A stretch of 64,000 nt of DNA from Curtobacterium sp. SGAir0471 (GCF_005490985.1 NZ_CP027869.1:2790001-2854000), one strand, 5' to 3'; shown: positions 31,480-40,434, numbered from the stretch's first letter. The notes: generated by a model not told the origin, from the sequence alone. Numbers and translations: made by a program.

Positions 31480-33056
31480 GCTGCGCCCTGCTCGGGCTGC
31501 TGCTCGATGCGCGGGAACAGGCCGGACCCGAGCGGCACCACGGTCTCGGCACCCTGCCACTCCCAGGCGCGGTCCACCCGCTGCTCGGTCACCGAGCCGC
31601 CGGCACCGATCGAGGCCCAGAGCTTCTCGGTCGCCTTCGGCATCACCGGGGACACCAGGACGTTCACGGTGCCGAGACCGCGGAGCGCCGTCGTCAGGAC
31701 GGTACCGAGGCGTGCACGCTCCGCCTCGTCCTTCGCCAGCGCCCACGGCTCCTGCTCGGTGATGTACCCGTTCAGGGCGTCGACGAGCTCCCACACGGCG
31801 GCGATCGCCTCGTGCGGGGCGAACGCCTCGATCGCGGCGTCGGCGCGCTCGGTGACCGACACCGCCAGGGCGTCGATCGCCCGGTCCGAGTCGGTCAGCT
31901 CGGCACGCTCCGGGACCGCGCCGTCGAAGTACTTCTGCAGCATGGCGACGAGGCGCGAGGCCAGGTTGCCGAAGCCGTTCGCGAGGTCGGCCGAGTACCG
32001 GGCGGAGATGTCCTCCCAGCTGAAGTTGCCGTCCTGCCCGAAGGTGATCGCGCGCAGGAAGTAGTAGCGGAACGCGTCGGAACCGAACGTGTCGGTGATC
32101 TCCGACGGCGCGATGCCGGTCAGCTTCGACTTGGACATCTTCTCGCCGCCGACGAGGAGCCAGCCGTGCCCGAAGACGCGCTCCGGCACCGGGAGCCCGG
32201 CGGCCATGAGCATCGCAGGCCAGATCACGGCGTGGAAGCGAGCGATGTCCTTGCCGACGATGTGCACGCTCGGCCAGAGGCGCTGGAAGGCCTCGTCGTC
32301 GTCCGACCCGTAGCCGAGCGCGGTGACGTAGTTGAGCAGGGCGTCGAACCACACGTAGAGCACGTGGTCGTGGTCCCAGGGGATCTGGATGCCCCAGTCG
32401 AAGCTCGACCGCGAGATCGACAGGTCGCGCAGGCCCTGCTTGACGAAGGAGACGATCTCGTTGCGGACGCTCTCGGGCTGGATGAACTGCGGGTTCGACT
32501 CGTACAGGTCGAGCAGGCGCTGCTCGAAGTCGCTCATCCGGAAGAAGTAGTTGCGCTCGGCCAGCACCTCGACCGGGATCGAGTGGATCGCGCAGACCTG
32601 CTGCCCCTCGTACGCACCGGTGCCGGGCACCAGGTCGCTCGGCTGCTTGTACTCCTCGCACCCGACGCAGTAGAAGCCCTCGAACTCGCCGGCGTAGATG
32701 AAGCCGTCGTCGTACAGCTTCTGCAGGAACGCGGTCACACCGCGCTCGTGGCGCTCGTCGGTGGTTCGGATGAAGTCGTCGTTCGCGACGTCGACCGTGT
32801 CGAGCAGCGGCTTCCACGCGTCGGTGACGAGCCGGTCGGCCCACTCCTTCGGGGAGACGTCGTTCGCGCTCGCGGTGCGCAGGATCTTCTGGCCGTGCTC
32901 GTCGGTCCCCGTGAGCAGCCACGTGTCGTCGCCCCGCTGGCGGTGCCAGCGCGCCATGAAGTCCGCGGCCACCTCGGTGTAGGCGTGCCCGATGTGGGGC
33001 ACGTCGTTCACGTAGAAGATCGGCGTGGTGATGCTGAACGAGGACCCGTCGGACAT
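31476..33056 (-). CDS. metG: Methionine--tRNA ligase
   Basis: Charges tRNA-Met; essential class I synthetase of 526 residues. HIGH is present at 21-24 (PHIGHAYTE) and KMSKS at 306-310. The zinc-binding insert has C130 and C133 (FYCVGCEEY) with C155 and H158 (VCAIH), a CxxC/CxxH set. The anticodon domain follows, and the chain ends without the C-terminal dimerisation domain of longer forms. TAGGAT lies 7 nt before the ATG. First gene of metG-tatD-rsmA, linked by GTGA overlap. Confidence 0.97.
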   Translation of the reverse strand: MSDGSSFSITTPIFYVNDVPHIGHAYTEVAADFMARWHRQRGDDTWLLTGTDEHGQKILRTASANDVSPKEWADRLVTDAWKPLLDTVDVANDDFIRTTDERHERGVTAFLQKLYDDGFIYAGEFEGFYCVGCEEYKQPSDLVPGTGAYEGQQVCAIHSIPVEVLAERNYFFRMSDFEQRLLDLYESNPQFIQPESVRNEIVSFVKQGLRDLSISRSSFDWGIQIPWDHDHVLYVWFDALLNYVTALGYGSDDDEAFQRLWPSVHIVGKDIARFHAVIWPAMLMAAGLPVPERVFGHGWLLVGGEKMSKSKLTGIAPSEITDTFGSDAFRYYFLRAITFGQDGNFSWEDISARYSADLANGFGNLASRLVAMLQKYFDGAVPERAELTDSDRAIDALAVSVTERADAAIEAFAPHEAIAAVWELVDALNGYITEQEPWALAKDEAERARLGTVLTTALRGLGTVNVLVSPVMPKATEKLWASIGAGGSVTEQRVDRAWEWQGAETVVPLGSGLFPRIEQQPEQGAA

Positions 33057-33063
33057 GCGGACC

Positions 33064-33069
33064 ATCCTA
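33064..33069 (-). promoter_or_regulatory. Leaderless-type -10 box for metG-tatD-rsmA
   Basis: TAGGAT on the minus strand, 7 nt before the metG ATG. Confidence 0.6.
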
Positions 33070-33118
33070 CGGGCGGCCCGGAGCCGCGTGACGCGCCCCG
33101 CGCGCCGCCTGTGGAGAA

Positions 33119-33160
33119 CCGGACGGGAGGCGCGGGGCGGGCGGGCACCGTGCCTCCAGG
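33119..33160. terminator. Degenerate copy 4 of the repeat family
   Basis: The left half GGACGGGAGGCGCGGGGCGG matches the standard type; the right half ends GCCTCCAGG like copy 3. Only about 7 central pairs remain perfect. It lies between the rsmI stop (33177) and the metG start (33056). Confidence 0.5.
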
Positions 33161-33176
33161 CAGTCGCCGGTCGCGT

Positions 33177-33998
33177 CTACCGGGCTGCGAGCGCGCCCTC
33201 GTACAGGTCGCGCTTCGACAGCCCGGTCGCGTCCGCGACCGCCGCGGCGGCCTCCTTCATGCGCGACCCGGCGGCGACCCGCTCGAGCACGAGCCGCACC
33301 CCGTCCTCGATGCTCGTGACGTCGAGCACGCCGGTGGAGCCCTCGACCACGACGCAGATCTCGCCGCGCACCCCCTCGGCCGCCCACGCGGCGAGTGCGG
33401 CGAGCGAGTCGCGCCGGACCTCCTCGTGCAGCTTCGTGAGCTCGCGGCAGACGACCGCGCGGCGGTCGTCGCCGAACCCGGTTGCCATGTCGGCGAGCGT
33501 GTCGGCGAGCCGGTGCGGTGACTCGAAGAAGACCATCGTGCGCTGCTCCCCCGCGAGCGACGCGAACAGTCTCCGGCGCTCCCCCGCCTTGCGGGTCGGG
33601 AAGCCCTCGAAGCTGAAGCGATCCGTCGGCAGACCGGAGACGGCGAGGGCCATGAGGACGGCCGACGGGCCGGGCAGGGCCGTGACCGTCACGCCCGCGG
33701 CCGCAGCGGCCTCGACCAGCGGGAACCCCGGGTCGCTGATCGCCGGCATCCCCGCGTCGGTGAGGACCACGACGTCCTCGTCGCGGGCGAGTTCGACGAC
33801 CTCGGAGGCCTTCGCACGCTCGTTGTGCTCGTGCAGCGCGATGAGGCGCGGCCGGTTCTCGATGCCGAGCGCGCGCATCAGGTGGATCGCGGTCCGGGTG
33901 TCCTCGGCGGCGACGACGCTCGCGTTCGACAGGGTCTCGACGAGCCGGCGCGACGCGTCGCCGAGGTTGCCGATGGGCGTTGCTGCGAGGACGATCAC
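33177..33998 (-). CDS. rsmI: 16S rRNA (cytidine-2'-O) methyltransferase
   Basis: Methylates the ribose of C1402 in 16S rRNA using SAM; 273 residues of the tetrapyrrole-methylase fold. Motifs: VLAATPIGNLGDASRRLVE at the start, AAEDTRTAIHLMRALGI near 35, VVLTDAGMPAISDPGFPLVEAA near 80, and PTDRFSFEGFPTRKAGERRR near 130. GTG 33998 was chosen; GGGGAG lies directly against it, too close to act as a normal ribosome site, so a leaderless start is likely. Divergent from the mannosyltransferase gene with a 53-bp gap. Confidence 0.95.
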   Translation of the reverse strand: MIVLAATPIGNLGDASRRLVETLSNASVVAAEDTRTAIHLMRALGIENRPRLIALHEHNERAKASEVVELARDEDVVVLTDAGMPAISDPGFPLVEAAAAAGVTVTALPGPSAVLMALAVSGLPTDRFSFEGFPTRKAGERRRLFASLAGEQRTMVFFESPHRLADTLADMATGFGDDRRAVVCRELTKLHEEVRRDSLAALAAWAAEGVRGEICVVVEGSTGVLDVTSIEDGVRLVLERVAAGSRMKEAAAAVADATGLSKRDLYEGALAAR

Positions 33999-34038
33999 CT
34001 CCCCATTCTGGTGCCAGGTCCGCCGTGGCGGCGATCCG

Positions 34039-34044
34039 TAGGAT
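34039..34044 (+). promoter_or_regulatory. Leaderless-type -10 box for the mannosyltransferase gene
   Basis: TAGGAT, 7 nt before ATG 34052. Confidence 0.6.
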
Positions 34045-34051
34045 GCAGGCG

Positions 34052-35683
34052 ATGACCAGCGAGCTGACCGACGACCGCACCGCCCTCGTCGACGGACCGG
34101 TCGGCTCCCGCCTCGACGACTGGTGGGGTCGGGTCCTGTCGACGTCGCGGCGCGTCGCGCTGTGGCGGTGGACGGGTCCGATCGCGGTGACCCTGCTGGC
34201 GGCCGTGCTGCGCCTGGTCGGGCTCGGACACCCACACTCGCTCGTGTTCGACGAGACGTACTACGTCAAGGACGGCTGGTCGATCGTGCACCTCGGGTAC
34301 GAGGGCACCTGGCCCGCGAACCCCTCCGGCGACGGAGCCCCGACGACCGACCAGCGGTTCGCCGACGGCGAGACCGACCTGTACTCGCGGGCGGCGGAGT
34401 TCATCGCGCACCCGCCGCTCGGCAAGTACCTGATCGGCCTCGGCATGCTGCTGTTCGGCGCCGACAGCTCGTTCGGGTGGCGGTTCACGGTCGCCGTGCT
34501 CGGCACTGCGACCGTGTTCCTGACCGCGGTCATCGCCCGTTCGCTGTTCCGCTCGACGGCGATCGGGACGCTCGCCGGCTTCCTGCTCGCGATCGACGGG
34601 CAGGCGATCGTGCTGTCGCGCGTGACGCTGCTCGACGGCATCCTGACGTTCTTCGTCGTGCTCGGTGCGAGAGCGCTGCTGCTCGACCGGCGGTGGGCGC
34701 AGCGGCGGCTCGACGACTGGGTCCGGCGGCGGGCGGACGGCGGTCGGGACACCCTGTGGGGACCGGTGCTGCTGTGGCGGCCGTGGCTCCTCGCGATGGG
34801 CGTCGCGCTCGGCCTGGCCTCGGCGACGAAGTGGTCCGGCCTGTACTTCCTGGCGTTCTTCGCGCTGTACTCCGTGCTCAGTGACGTGCTGATGCGCCGC
34901 CGGGCGGGCGTGGCCTTCTGGTCGTCGAGCGCGTTCCTGCAGCAGGCACCGGTGACGTTCCTGCTCACGGTGCCGATCGCCGCCGTGACCTACCTGGCGT
35001 CGTGGACGGGGTGGTTCCGGACGTCCGGCGGGTGGGACCGCAACTGGATCGCGTCGGGCGGGGAGCGCTGGACGGGGCTGCTCGCCTGGGTGCCGGACTC
35101 GTTCCAGAACTGGTGGCACTACCAGTCGGAGATCTACGGCTTCAACATCGGCCTGCACACCCCGCACTCGTACCAGGCGAACCCGCTGCTGTGGCTCGTC
35201 ATGCAACGACCGACGTCGATGTACTACGTCGGCACGAACCGCGGTCAGGACGGCTGCTGGGCGGACCGCTGCGGCGAGGCGATCACCGGCATCGCGAACC
35301 CGTTCATCTGGTACGCCTCGGTGATCGCGGCGGTCGCCCTGCTCGTGCTCTTCGTGCTGCGGCGCCGGTGGGAGTACGGCTTCGTGCTCATCGGTGTCGC
35401 GGGCGGGTACCTGCCGTGGCTGCTGTACACCGACCGAACGGTGTTCCAGTTCTACACGGTGGCGTTCGAGCCGTTCCTCGTGATGGGGCTGGCTGCGGCG
35501 ATCGGGCTCGTCGCCGGGTCACGGACCGATCCGCGGCCACGACGCACGAGGGCGCTGGTGTGGATCGGGGTGTACCTCGGCGTGGTCGTGCTGGCATCGG
35601 TGTACTGGTACCCGATGTGGACCGGGCTGCAGATGCCGTGGGACTTCATCCGGTCGCACTACTGGCTGCCGAGCTGGCTGTAG
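34052..35683 (+). CDS. Protein O-mannosyltransferase (GT39, PMT)
   Basis: Transfers mannose from polyprenyl phosphate mannose to exported proteins at the membrane; 543 residues with about ten helices. The first extracellular loop has the catalytic acid pair in LVFDETYYVKDGWSIVHLGYEG (about 68-90). AEFIAHPPLGKYLIGLGMLLFG, SRVTLLDGILTFFVVLG and SATKWSGLYFLAFFALYS follow, all standard for actinobacterial Pmt. The C-terminal half has WWHYQSEIYGFNIGLHTPHSY. Candidate substrates in the window include the Ig-repeat wall protein and ModA lipoprotein (inference). Ends before a repeat-family hairpin. Confidence 0.93.
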   Translation: MTSELTDDRTALVDGPVGSRLDDWWGRVLSTSRRVALWRWTGPIAVTLLAAVLRLVGLGHPHSLVFDETYYVKDGWSIVHLGYEGTWPANPSGDGAPTTDQRFADGETDLYSRAAEFIAHPPLGKYLIGLGMLLFGADSSFGWRFTVAVLGTATVFLTAVIARSLFRSTAIGTLAGFLLAIDGQAIVLSRVTLLDGILTFFVVLGARALLLDRRWAQRRLDDWVRRRADGGRDTLWGPVLLWRPWLLAMGVALGLASATKWSGLYFLAFFALYSVLSDVLMRRRAGVAFWSSSAFLQQAPVTFLLTVPIAAVTYLASWTGWFRTSGGWDRNWIASGGERWTGLLAWVPDSFQNWWHYQSEIYGFNIGLHTPHSYQANPLLWLVMQRPTSMYYVGTNRGQDGCWADRCGEAITGIANPFIWYASVIAAVALLVLFVLRRRWEYGFVLIGVAGGYLPWLLYTDRTVFQFYTVAFEPFLVMGLAAAIGLVAGSRTDPRPRRTRALVWIGVYLGVVVLASVYWYPMWTGLQMPWDFIRSHYWLPSWL

Positions 35684-35731
35684 CCGTCCCGTCGGGACGC
35701 GACGGTCCGTTCCGTGTCGGTGCGCCACTGT

Positions 35732-35775
35732 CGGACGGGAGGCGCGGTGCGGCGCCGCCATGCGCCTCCCGTCCG
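35732..35775. terminator. Hairpin, copy 5 of the GGACGGGAGGC family
   Basis: The outer 14 bp are perfect (CGGACGGGAGGCGC with GCGCCTCCCGTCCG); the apical part is looser. It lies between convergent stops at 35683 and 35799. Confidence 0.75.
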
Positions 35776-35798
35776 GTGGACCGTCGCGGCGGCGACCG

Positions 35799-36458
35799 TC
35801 AGGGCTGGCCGTGCAGGGCGCGTTCGATGGCGGCGCGGTCGAGCGGGGCGCCGACCATCGGGTCGGTGGTGCCGCCCGGCAGCACGCCCTCGAGCACGAC
35901 CTCGGCGTAGCGGCGCCAGGCGTCCGGGTCCTGCGCGCGGGTCATGTCGGCGACGGCGCCGACCATCGTGGTGAGCATCGGGAGGTCGGCGTAGCTGAAC
36001 CCGGCGCGTACGACCCCGGCGGTGGCAGCACGCTCGATGATCGTCGCGACCTGGCGCTCGAGCCGGTCCCGCTCGCTGACGATCGACGGCCGCGCCTTCC
36101 CGGCACGCACGATCGCGTCGGCCAGGGCGCGGTCGCGGGCGCGGAACTCGAACACGCCCATCAGGTAGACGCGCAGTGCCTCGCGCGGATCGGTCTCCTG
36201 CGCGGCGCGGGCAGCGGCGGCGTTCATCGCTTCGAACTTGGTGGCGAGGAGCGCCTCGATCAGGGCGTCCTTGTCCGCGAACCGGCGGTAGACCGTGCCG
36301 ACGCCGACACCGGCCTCGTGCGCGATGTCGTTGAGCGTGACCGACAACCCGCGCTCGGCGAAGCACCTGCGGGCGGTCTGCAGGATCAGCTCGCGGTTGC
36401 GCGCGGCATCGGCGCGCAGGGGGCGCTCGAGGTCGTGCGCGGTGTCGGTGGTGCTCAC
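35799..36458 (-). CDS. TetR-family repressor
   Basis: A 219-residue regulator. The helix-turn-helix is RELILQTARRCFAERGLSVTLNDIAHEAGVGVGTVYRRFADKDAL (about 25-70); the rest is a helical ligand domain. It faces an MFS drug-efflux gene; the gap holds two palindromes built on CGGATG, which are likely its operators. TACGGT lies 7 nt before the GTG. The expected model is de-repression of the pump by a drug or metabolite; the ligand is unknown. Confidence 0.9.
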   Translation of the reverse strand: MSTTDTAHDLERPLRADAARNRELILQTARRCFAERGLSVTLNDIAHEAGVGVGTVYRRFADKDALIEALLATKFEAMNAAAARAAQETDPREALRVYLMGVFEFRARDRALADAIVRAGKARPSIVSERDRLERQVATIIERAATAGVVRAGFSYADLPMLTTMVGAVADMTRAQDPDAWRRYAEVVLEGVLPGGTTDPMVGAPLDRAAIERALHGQP

Positions 36459-36465
36459 GCGATCG

Positions 36466-36471
36466 ACCGTA
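36466..36471 (-). promoter_or_regulatory. Leaderless-type -10 box for the TetR gene
   Basis: TACGGT on the minus strand, 7 nt before GTG 36458. Confidence 0.55.
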
Positions 36472-36489
36472 GTTGAAGATTCTGGGAAC

Positions 36490-36549
36490 AAACGGATGCG
36501 GTACGTCCGTTTCGGTCTACACTCGACACAAGCGGATGCACCACATCCG
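36490..36549. promoter_or_regulatory. Putative TetR operators upstream of the MFS pump
   Basis: Site 1 (36490-36512) has 7-bp arms AAACGGA..TCCGTTT. Site 2 (36533-36549) has 6-bp arms CGGATG..CATCCG. A -10-like TACACT lies between them at 36518-36523. The shared CGGATG half-site and position over the pump promoter suggest repressor binding. Confidence 0.65.
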
Positions 36550-36620
36550 GTTCACCCTCCTCGCGAAGCGCTCGACGGCGCGTGCTCCGCCACCTCCACC
36601 CTTCTCAGAAGGAGGCTGCC

Positions 36621-38186
36621 GTGACGGCAGAACAGACCGTGCCTGCCCCGACCGGGTCGGCACCCACGACGACCGGCCGCGCTGCCGGCACCACGCCCGG
36701 CTCCGGCTCTGACCGCGCCAACCACCGCTGGATCGCGCTGGCGGTCATCGCCCTCGCCCAGCTCATGGTCGTGCTCGACGCGACCATCGTGAACATCGCC
36801 CTCCCGTCGGCACAGGCCGACCTCGGCTTCGGCACCGACCAGCGGCAGTGGATCGTCACCGCCTACTCGCTGGCGTTCGGCTCCCTGCTGCTGCTCGGGG
36901 GTCGCCTCGGTGATCTGTTCGGCCGCAAGACAACCTTCATCGTCGGCCTGGTCGGGTTCGCCCTGGCCTCGGTGCTCGGCGGTCTCGCGGACTCCTTCGG
37001 CCTGCTCGTGGCCGCCCGTGCACTGCAGGGTGTCTTCGGCGCCCTGCTCGCCCCCTCGGCGCTCGGCATGCTCACCACGACCTTCCGCGACCCGAAGGAA
37101 CGCGGCCGGGCCTTCGGCATCTTCGGGTCGATCGCCGGCTCCGGTGCGGCGATCGGTCTGCTGCTCGGCGGCGTGCTCACCGAGTACGCCTCCTGGCGCT
37201 GGTGCCTCTACGTCAACGTCGTGTTCGCGGTGCTCGGCGTCGTCGGCGCACTCGTCTTCATGGCGAAGCCGCCGAAGGTCGAGCGTCCTCGCATCGACGT
37301 CGCCGGGGTCCTGACGATCACCGCCGGCCTGGTCGGCATCGTCTACGGCTTCTCGAACGCCGAGTCGAACGGGTGGGACGCCCCGCTCACGATCGTCATG
37401 CTCGCCGCCGGTGTCCTGCTCGTCGCCGCGTTCGTCGTGATCGAGACGCGGGTCGCGCACCCGCTGCTGCCGCTCCGCGTCGTCCTCGACCGTGACCGCG
37501 GTGGTGCCTTCATCGCGATCGGCCTCGTGGCGATCGGCATGTTCGGCATCTTCCTGTTCCTGACCTACTACCTCGAGCAGACCCTCGGCTTCAGCTCGCT
37601 GCAGACCGGCCTGGCGTTCCTGCCGATGCCGCTGTCGATCATGGTCTCGGCGACGCAGATCGGCGGGCGTCTGCTCCCCCGCGTCGGCCCGAAGGTCCTG
37701 ATCTTCGCCGGTGGTCTCGTCGCGGCGACCGGACTCCTGCTGCTGCTCCGCACCGAGGTCGACAGCACCTACGCGGGGACCGTCCTGCCGGCGCTGATCG
37801 TGATCGGTCTCGGCATGGGCACGATCTTCTCGTCCGCCATGAACACCGCGACGACCGGGGTCGCCCGTGCGGACGCCGGGGTCGCCTCGGCGACCGTGAA
37901 CACCATGCAGCAGATCGGCGGCTCGATCGGTACCGCCCTGCTCTCGACGATCTTCGCCGACGTCGTGAAGAACAGCCTGTCGGGGCTCTCGGCGGCGCCG
38001 ACGAAGCTCCAGCAGGCCCAGGCCGTGATCGACGGGTACCAGGTGGCCTTCGGCATCTCGGCCGGCGTGCTCGTGCTCGTCGCCCTGGCCGGCGGTCTGC
38101 TCATCAACCGGCAGTCGGTGCGGCTCGCGAAGCTCGAGCGGGCGTCTGCAGCCACGACGGGGAGCATTCCGGCCGCGGCGCACTAG
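36621..38186 (+). CDS. MFS multidrug efflux transporter, DHA2 (14-helix) type
   Basis: A 521-residue proton-driven exporter with about 14 membrane helices. DHA2 signatures: LAQLMVVLDATIVNIALPSAQ in helix 1, GGRLGDLFGRKTTFIVG in the 2-3 loop, and QGVFGALLAPSALGMLTTTF in helices 4-5. GTG 36621 was chosen because AAGGAGG stands 6 nt before it. The N-terminal 30 residues are Thr/Pro/Gly-rich. Divergent from the TetR repressor and likely controlled by it. Drugs exported are unknown. Confidence 0.92.
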   Translation: MTAEQTVPAPTGSAPTTTGRAAGTTPGSGSDRANHRWIALAVIALAQLMVVLDATIVNIALPSAQADLGFGTDQRQWIVTAYSLAFGSLLLLGGRLGDLFGRKTTFIVGLVGFALASVLGGLADSFGLLVAARALQGVFGALLAPSALGMLTTTFRDPKERGRAFGIFGSIAGSGAAIGLLLGGVLTEYASWRWCLYVNVVFAVLGVVGALVFMAKPPKVERPRIDVAGVLTITAGLVGIVYGFSNAESNGWDAPLTIVMLAAGVLLVAAFVVIETRVAHPLLPLRVVLDRDRGGAFIAIGLVAIGMFGIFLFLTYYLEQTLGFSSLQTGLAFLPMPLSIMVSATQIGGRLLPRVGPKVLIFAGGLVAATGLLLLLRTEVDSTYAGTVLPALIVIGLGMGTIFSSAMNTATTGVARADAGVASATVNTMQQIGGSIGTALLSTIFADVVKNSLSGLSAAPTKLQQAQAVIDGYQVAFGISAGVLVLVALAGGLLINRQSVRLAKLERASAATTGSIPAAAH

Positions 38187-38238
38187 CCCGGGCAGCAGCG
38201 GCTGGCCCGGCTGCCCGGCTGCTGCCGCTGCCCGGGCC
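38186..38238 (+). terminator. Terminator hairpin after the MFS gene
   Basis: GCCCGGGCAGC (38186-38196) pairs perfectly with 38227-38237; the interior is also G+C-rich and self-complementary. It starts at the last base of the stop codon. Confidence 0.65.
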
Positions 38239-38257
38239 GCCACGGTCGCTCGGCTCT

Positions 38258-38295
38258 GCGACATCCCACGCGTCGATCGACGCGTGGGATGTCGC
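38258..38295. repeat. Perfect 38-bp palindrome
   Basis: GCGACATCCCACGCGTCGA is followed at once by its exact complement (19-bp arms, no spacer). The outer GCGACATCCCACG matches the palindrome inside the molybdopterin oxidoreductase gene (GCGACACCTCACG). It lies 19 bp after a terminator and 158 bp before the sulfurtransferase, so it is neither an obvious terminator nor close to a promoter. Confidence 0.8.
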
Positions 38296-38439
38296 GTTCG
38301 CGGGCCGACGCCGTAGCCGCAGCCGAACGAACGGTCGACGCACACCGCTCCCGGTGCGAGCGGATTCGGTGGCCTCGCGCGCCTGAGATCGTCGTTGCGC
38401 AGTGTGTCGGACATCCGTGGACTCGTCAGAGGGCCGCGT

Positions 38440-38445
38440 TACCGT
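38440..38445 (+). promoter_or_regulatory. Leaderless-type -10 box for the sulfurtransferase gene
   Basis: TACCGT, 7 nt before ATG 38453. Confidence 0.55.
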
Positions 38446-38452
38446 GGGCGAC

Positions 38453-39313
38453 ATGGCCCCCGTCCTGACCTCGCCCCTCGTGTCGACGCAGTGGCTCGCC
38501 GACCACATCGGCGCCGACGAGCTCGTCGTGCTCGACGCGTCGGTGCACACCACGGGGGTCGGAACGGCGATGCAGTGGCAGGCCGCCCGCGATGCGTACG
38601 AGCAGCACGGGCACGTACCGGGAGCCCGGTACGCCGACCTGGTCGACGACTTCTCCGCGCCCGACGCCGAGGTCCCCTTCACCCGACCGAGTGCCGAGCG
38701 CTTCGAGTCCGCAGCGCGGGCTCTCGGCATCACGAACGGCTCCACCGTCGTGGTCTACGACGACAGCGTCGGCGAGTGGGCAGCCCGGCTCTGGTGGATC
38801 TTCCGCGCGTTCGGCTTCGACGACGTCGCGGTGCTCGACGGCGGCTTCAGCAAGTGGCGGGACGAAGGACGACCCGTCCGCGTCGGACCGCTCCGTGGAG
38901 CGGTCCTGCCGTCGTCCACGGAGTCGTTCCTGGCCGGCGAGGAACGCCCGGTGTGGGCCGACCACGACCGTGTCCTGCGGGCGGTGCGCGGCGAGGAGCC
39001 GGCGGCGGTGGTCCTCGCGGCTCCCCCGTCCGCGCTCGGTGCCGACCACCCCGGGGTGGTCCCCGGCAGCACGGCGATCACGACGGACGACGTGGTCGAC
39101 CCCGACACGAACACCCTGCGCCGCGGGGCCGCGCTCGCCGAGGTGTTCGCGCCGGTGCTCGACGCCGACGAGTTCGTGACGTACTGCGGTGTCGGCAGCG
39201 CAGCGTGCGTCGACGCGCTCGCCCTCACGGTGCTCGGACACGACCAGGTGAAGGTCTACGACGGTTCGCTCGCCGAGTGGTGGCGCCTCAAACCGGAGCT
39301 GGTCGCGTCCTGA
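38453..39313 (+). CDS. Rhodanese-type sulfurtransferase
   Basis: A 286-residue tandem-rhodanese enzyme that moves a sulfane sulfur from thiosulfate or 3-mercaptopyruvate to a thiol acceptor. The N-terminal inactive repeat has LVVLDASVH and HVPGARYADL. The C-terminal repeat carries the active cysteine in FVTYCGVGSAACVDALAL (near residue 243). The loop CGVGSA is nearer to the mercaptopyruvate type (CGxGVTA) than to thiosulfate rhodanese, but not decisive. Stands alone with its own -10 box. Confidence 0.9.
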   Translation: MAPVLTSPLVSTQWLADHIGADELVVLDASVHTTGVGTAMQWQAARDAYEQHGHVPGARYADLVDDFSAPDAEVPFTRPSAERFESAARALGITNGSTVVVYDDSVGEWAARLWWIFRAFGFDDVAVLDGGFSKWRDEGRPVRVGPLRGAVLPSSTESFLAGEERPVWADHDRVLRAVRGEEPAAVVLAAPPSALGADHPGVVPGSTAITTDDVVDPDTNTLRRGAALAEVFAPVLDADEFVTYCGVGSAACVDALALTVLGHDQVKVYDGSLAEWWRLKPELVAS

Positions 39314-39350
39314 CACCCGCGCTGCCGGACGCCGGGGAGCGTCGCGGCAC

Positions 39351-39356
39351 TAGCGT
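39351..39356 (+). promoter_or_regulatory. Leaderless-type -10 box for the epimerase-like gene
   Basis: TAGCGT, 6 nt before ATG 39363. Confidence 0.55.
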
Positions 39357-39362
39357 TGGCGC

Positions 39363-40430
39363 ATGAGCACCAGACGCGCGGTCGTCCTCGGCGGTACCGG
39401 CGGGATCGGGTCCGCGGTGGTCCGAGACCTCCTCGACGTCTCCGGCCGAGGCGGCGACGACTGGCGGGTCGACGTCGTCGCGCGTCGCGGCGGTCCGACC
39501 GCCGATGCGCTGACCGCAGCCGGCGCCTCCTTCGTCGCCGGTGACCGACGCGACACGACCGTGCTCCGCGACCTCCTGCGCCCCGGTGCCGACCTGCTCA
39601 TCGACACCGTCGGGGTGACCCGCGACGACGCCCTGCAGCTGCGCCCGTTCCTCGACGACCTCGGGTCGACCGTGTTCGTGTCGTCGAAGGCGGTGTACGT
39701 CGACGACCAGGGGCGGCACGCGAACGCCGTCGACAAGCCCGTGTTCGGCGGCCCGGTCACCGAACTGCAGCCCACCGTCATCGCCGGGGACGGCGACCCG
39801 ACCTCGCGAGACGGCTACGGCGCCGCGAAGGTCGCCGCCGAACAGGTCCTGCTCGACCACGGCGCCCCGGTCACCGTGCTCCGTCCGTCGAAGGTGTACG
39901 GCGTCGGCATCGGCCGCCCGCGGGAGTGGTTCGTGGTCCGTCGCGCCCTCGACGGTCGGGAGCGCATCCTGCTCGCCGACCACGGCCGCGGTGTCGACCA
40001 CACGACGGCCGCGAGCGGGATCGCATCCCTCGTGCGACTCGTCGCCGACGCTCCCGACCGCCGCATCCTCAACGTGGCCGACGAGACCGCGCCCGACGTC
40101 CTCGAGATCGTGCGCACCCTCGCCGAGCTCGTCGACCACCGCTTCGACGAGGTCCTGCTCGACCAGGACGCCCCCGCCTTCGTCGGCACGACCCCGTGGA
40201 GCTCGCCGTCACCGTTCGTCCTCGACACGACTGCGGCGCGCGCGCTCGGTTGGCACCCCCCGCGGTACGCCGACGCCGTCCGGTCCGAGGTCGACTGGCT
40301 GCTCGAGACCGCGCACGCTGTGCCGGCCGGCGGCGACGTCCCCTGGGCGGAGGACCCGTTCTGGGACCGCAAGTTCGACTACGGCCCCGAGGACGCCGCC
40401 CTGGCGCTGCTCTCCCTCGGCAGGGACTGA
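39363..40430 (+). CDS. NAD-dependent epimerase/reductase-like protein
   Basis: A 355-residue extended short-chain dehydrogenase. RAVVLGGTGGIGSAVVRDLL (5-24) binds the dinucleotide. STVFVSSKAVYVDDQGRH and GYGAAKVAAEQVLLDHG give the Ser and the Tyr-x3-Lys of the active site (near 105 and 150-154). VTVLRPSKVYGVG follows. The family is epimerase/dehydratase-like; some relatives are reductases of isoflavone or NmrA type. The downstream P-loop gene starts 4 bp later and is probably co-transcribed. Substrate unknown. Confidence 0.83.
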   Translation: MSTRRAVVLGGTGGIGSAVVRDLLDVSGRGGDDWRVDVVARRGGPTADALTAAGASFVAGDRRDTTVLRDLLRPGADLLIDTVGVTRDDALQLRPFLDDLGSTVFVSSKAVYVDDQGRHANAVDKPVFGGPVTELQPTVIAGDGDPTSRDGYGAAKVAAEQVLLDHGAPVTVLRPSKVYGVGIGRPREWFVVRRALDGRERILLADHGRGVDHTTAASGIASLVRLVADAPDRRILNVADETAPDVLEIVRTLAELVDHRFDEVLLDQDAPAFVGTTPWSSPSPFVLDTTAARALGWHPPRYADAVRSEVDWLLETAHAVPAGGDVPWAEDPFWDRKFDYGPEDAALALLSLGRD

Positions 40431-40434
40431 CGCC

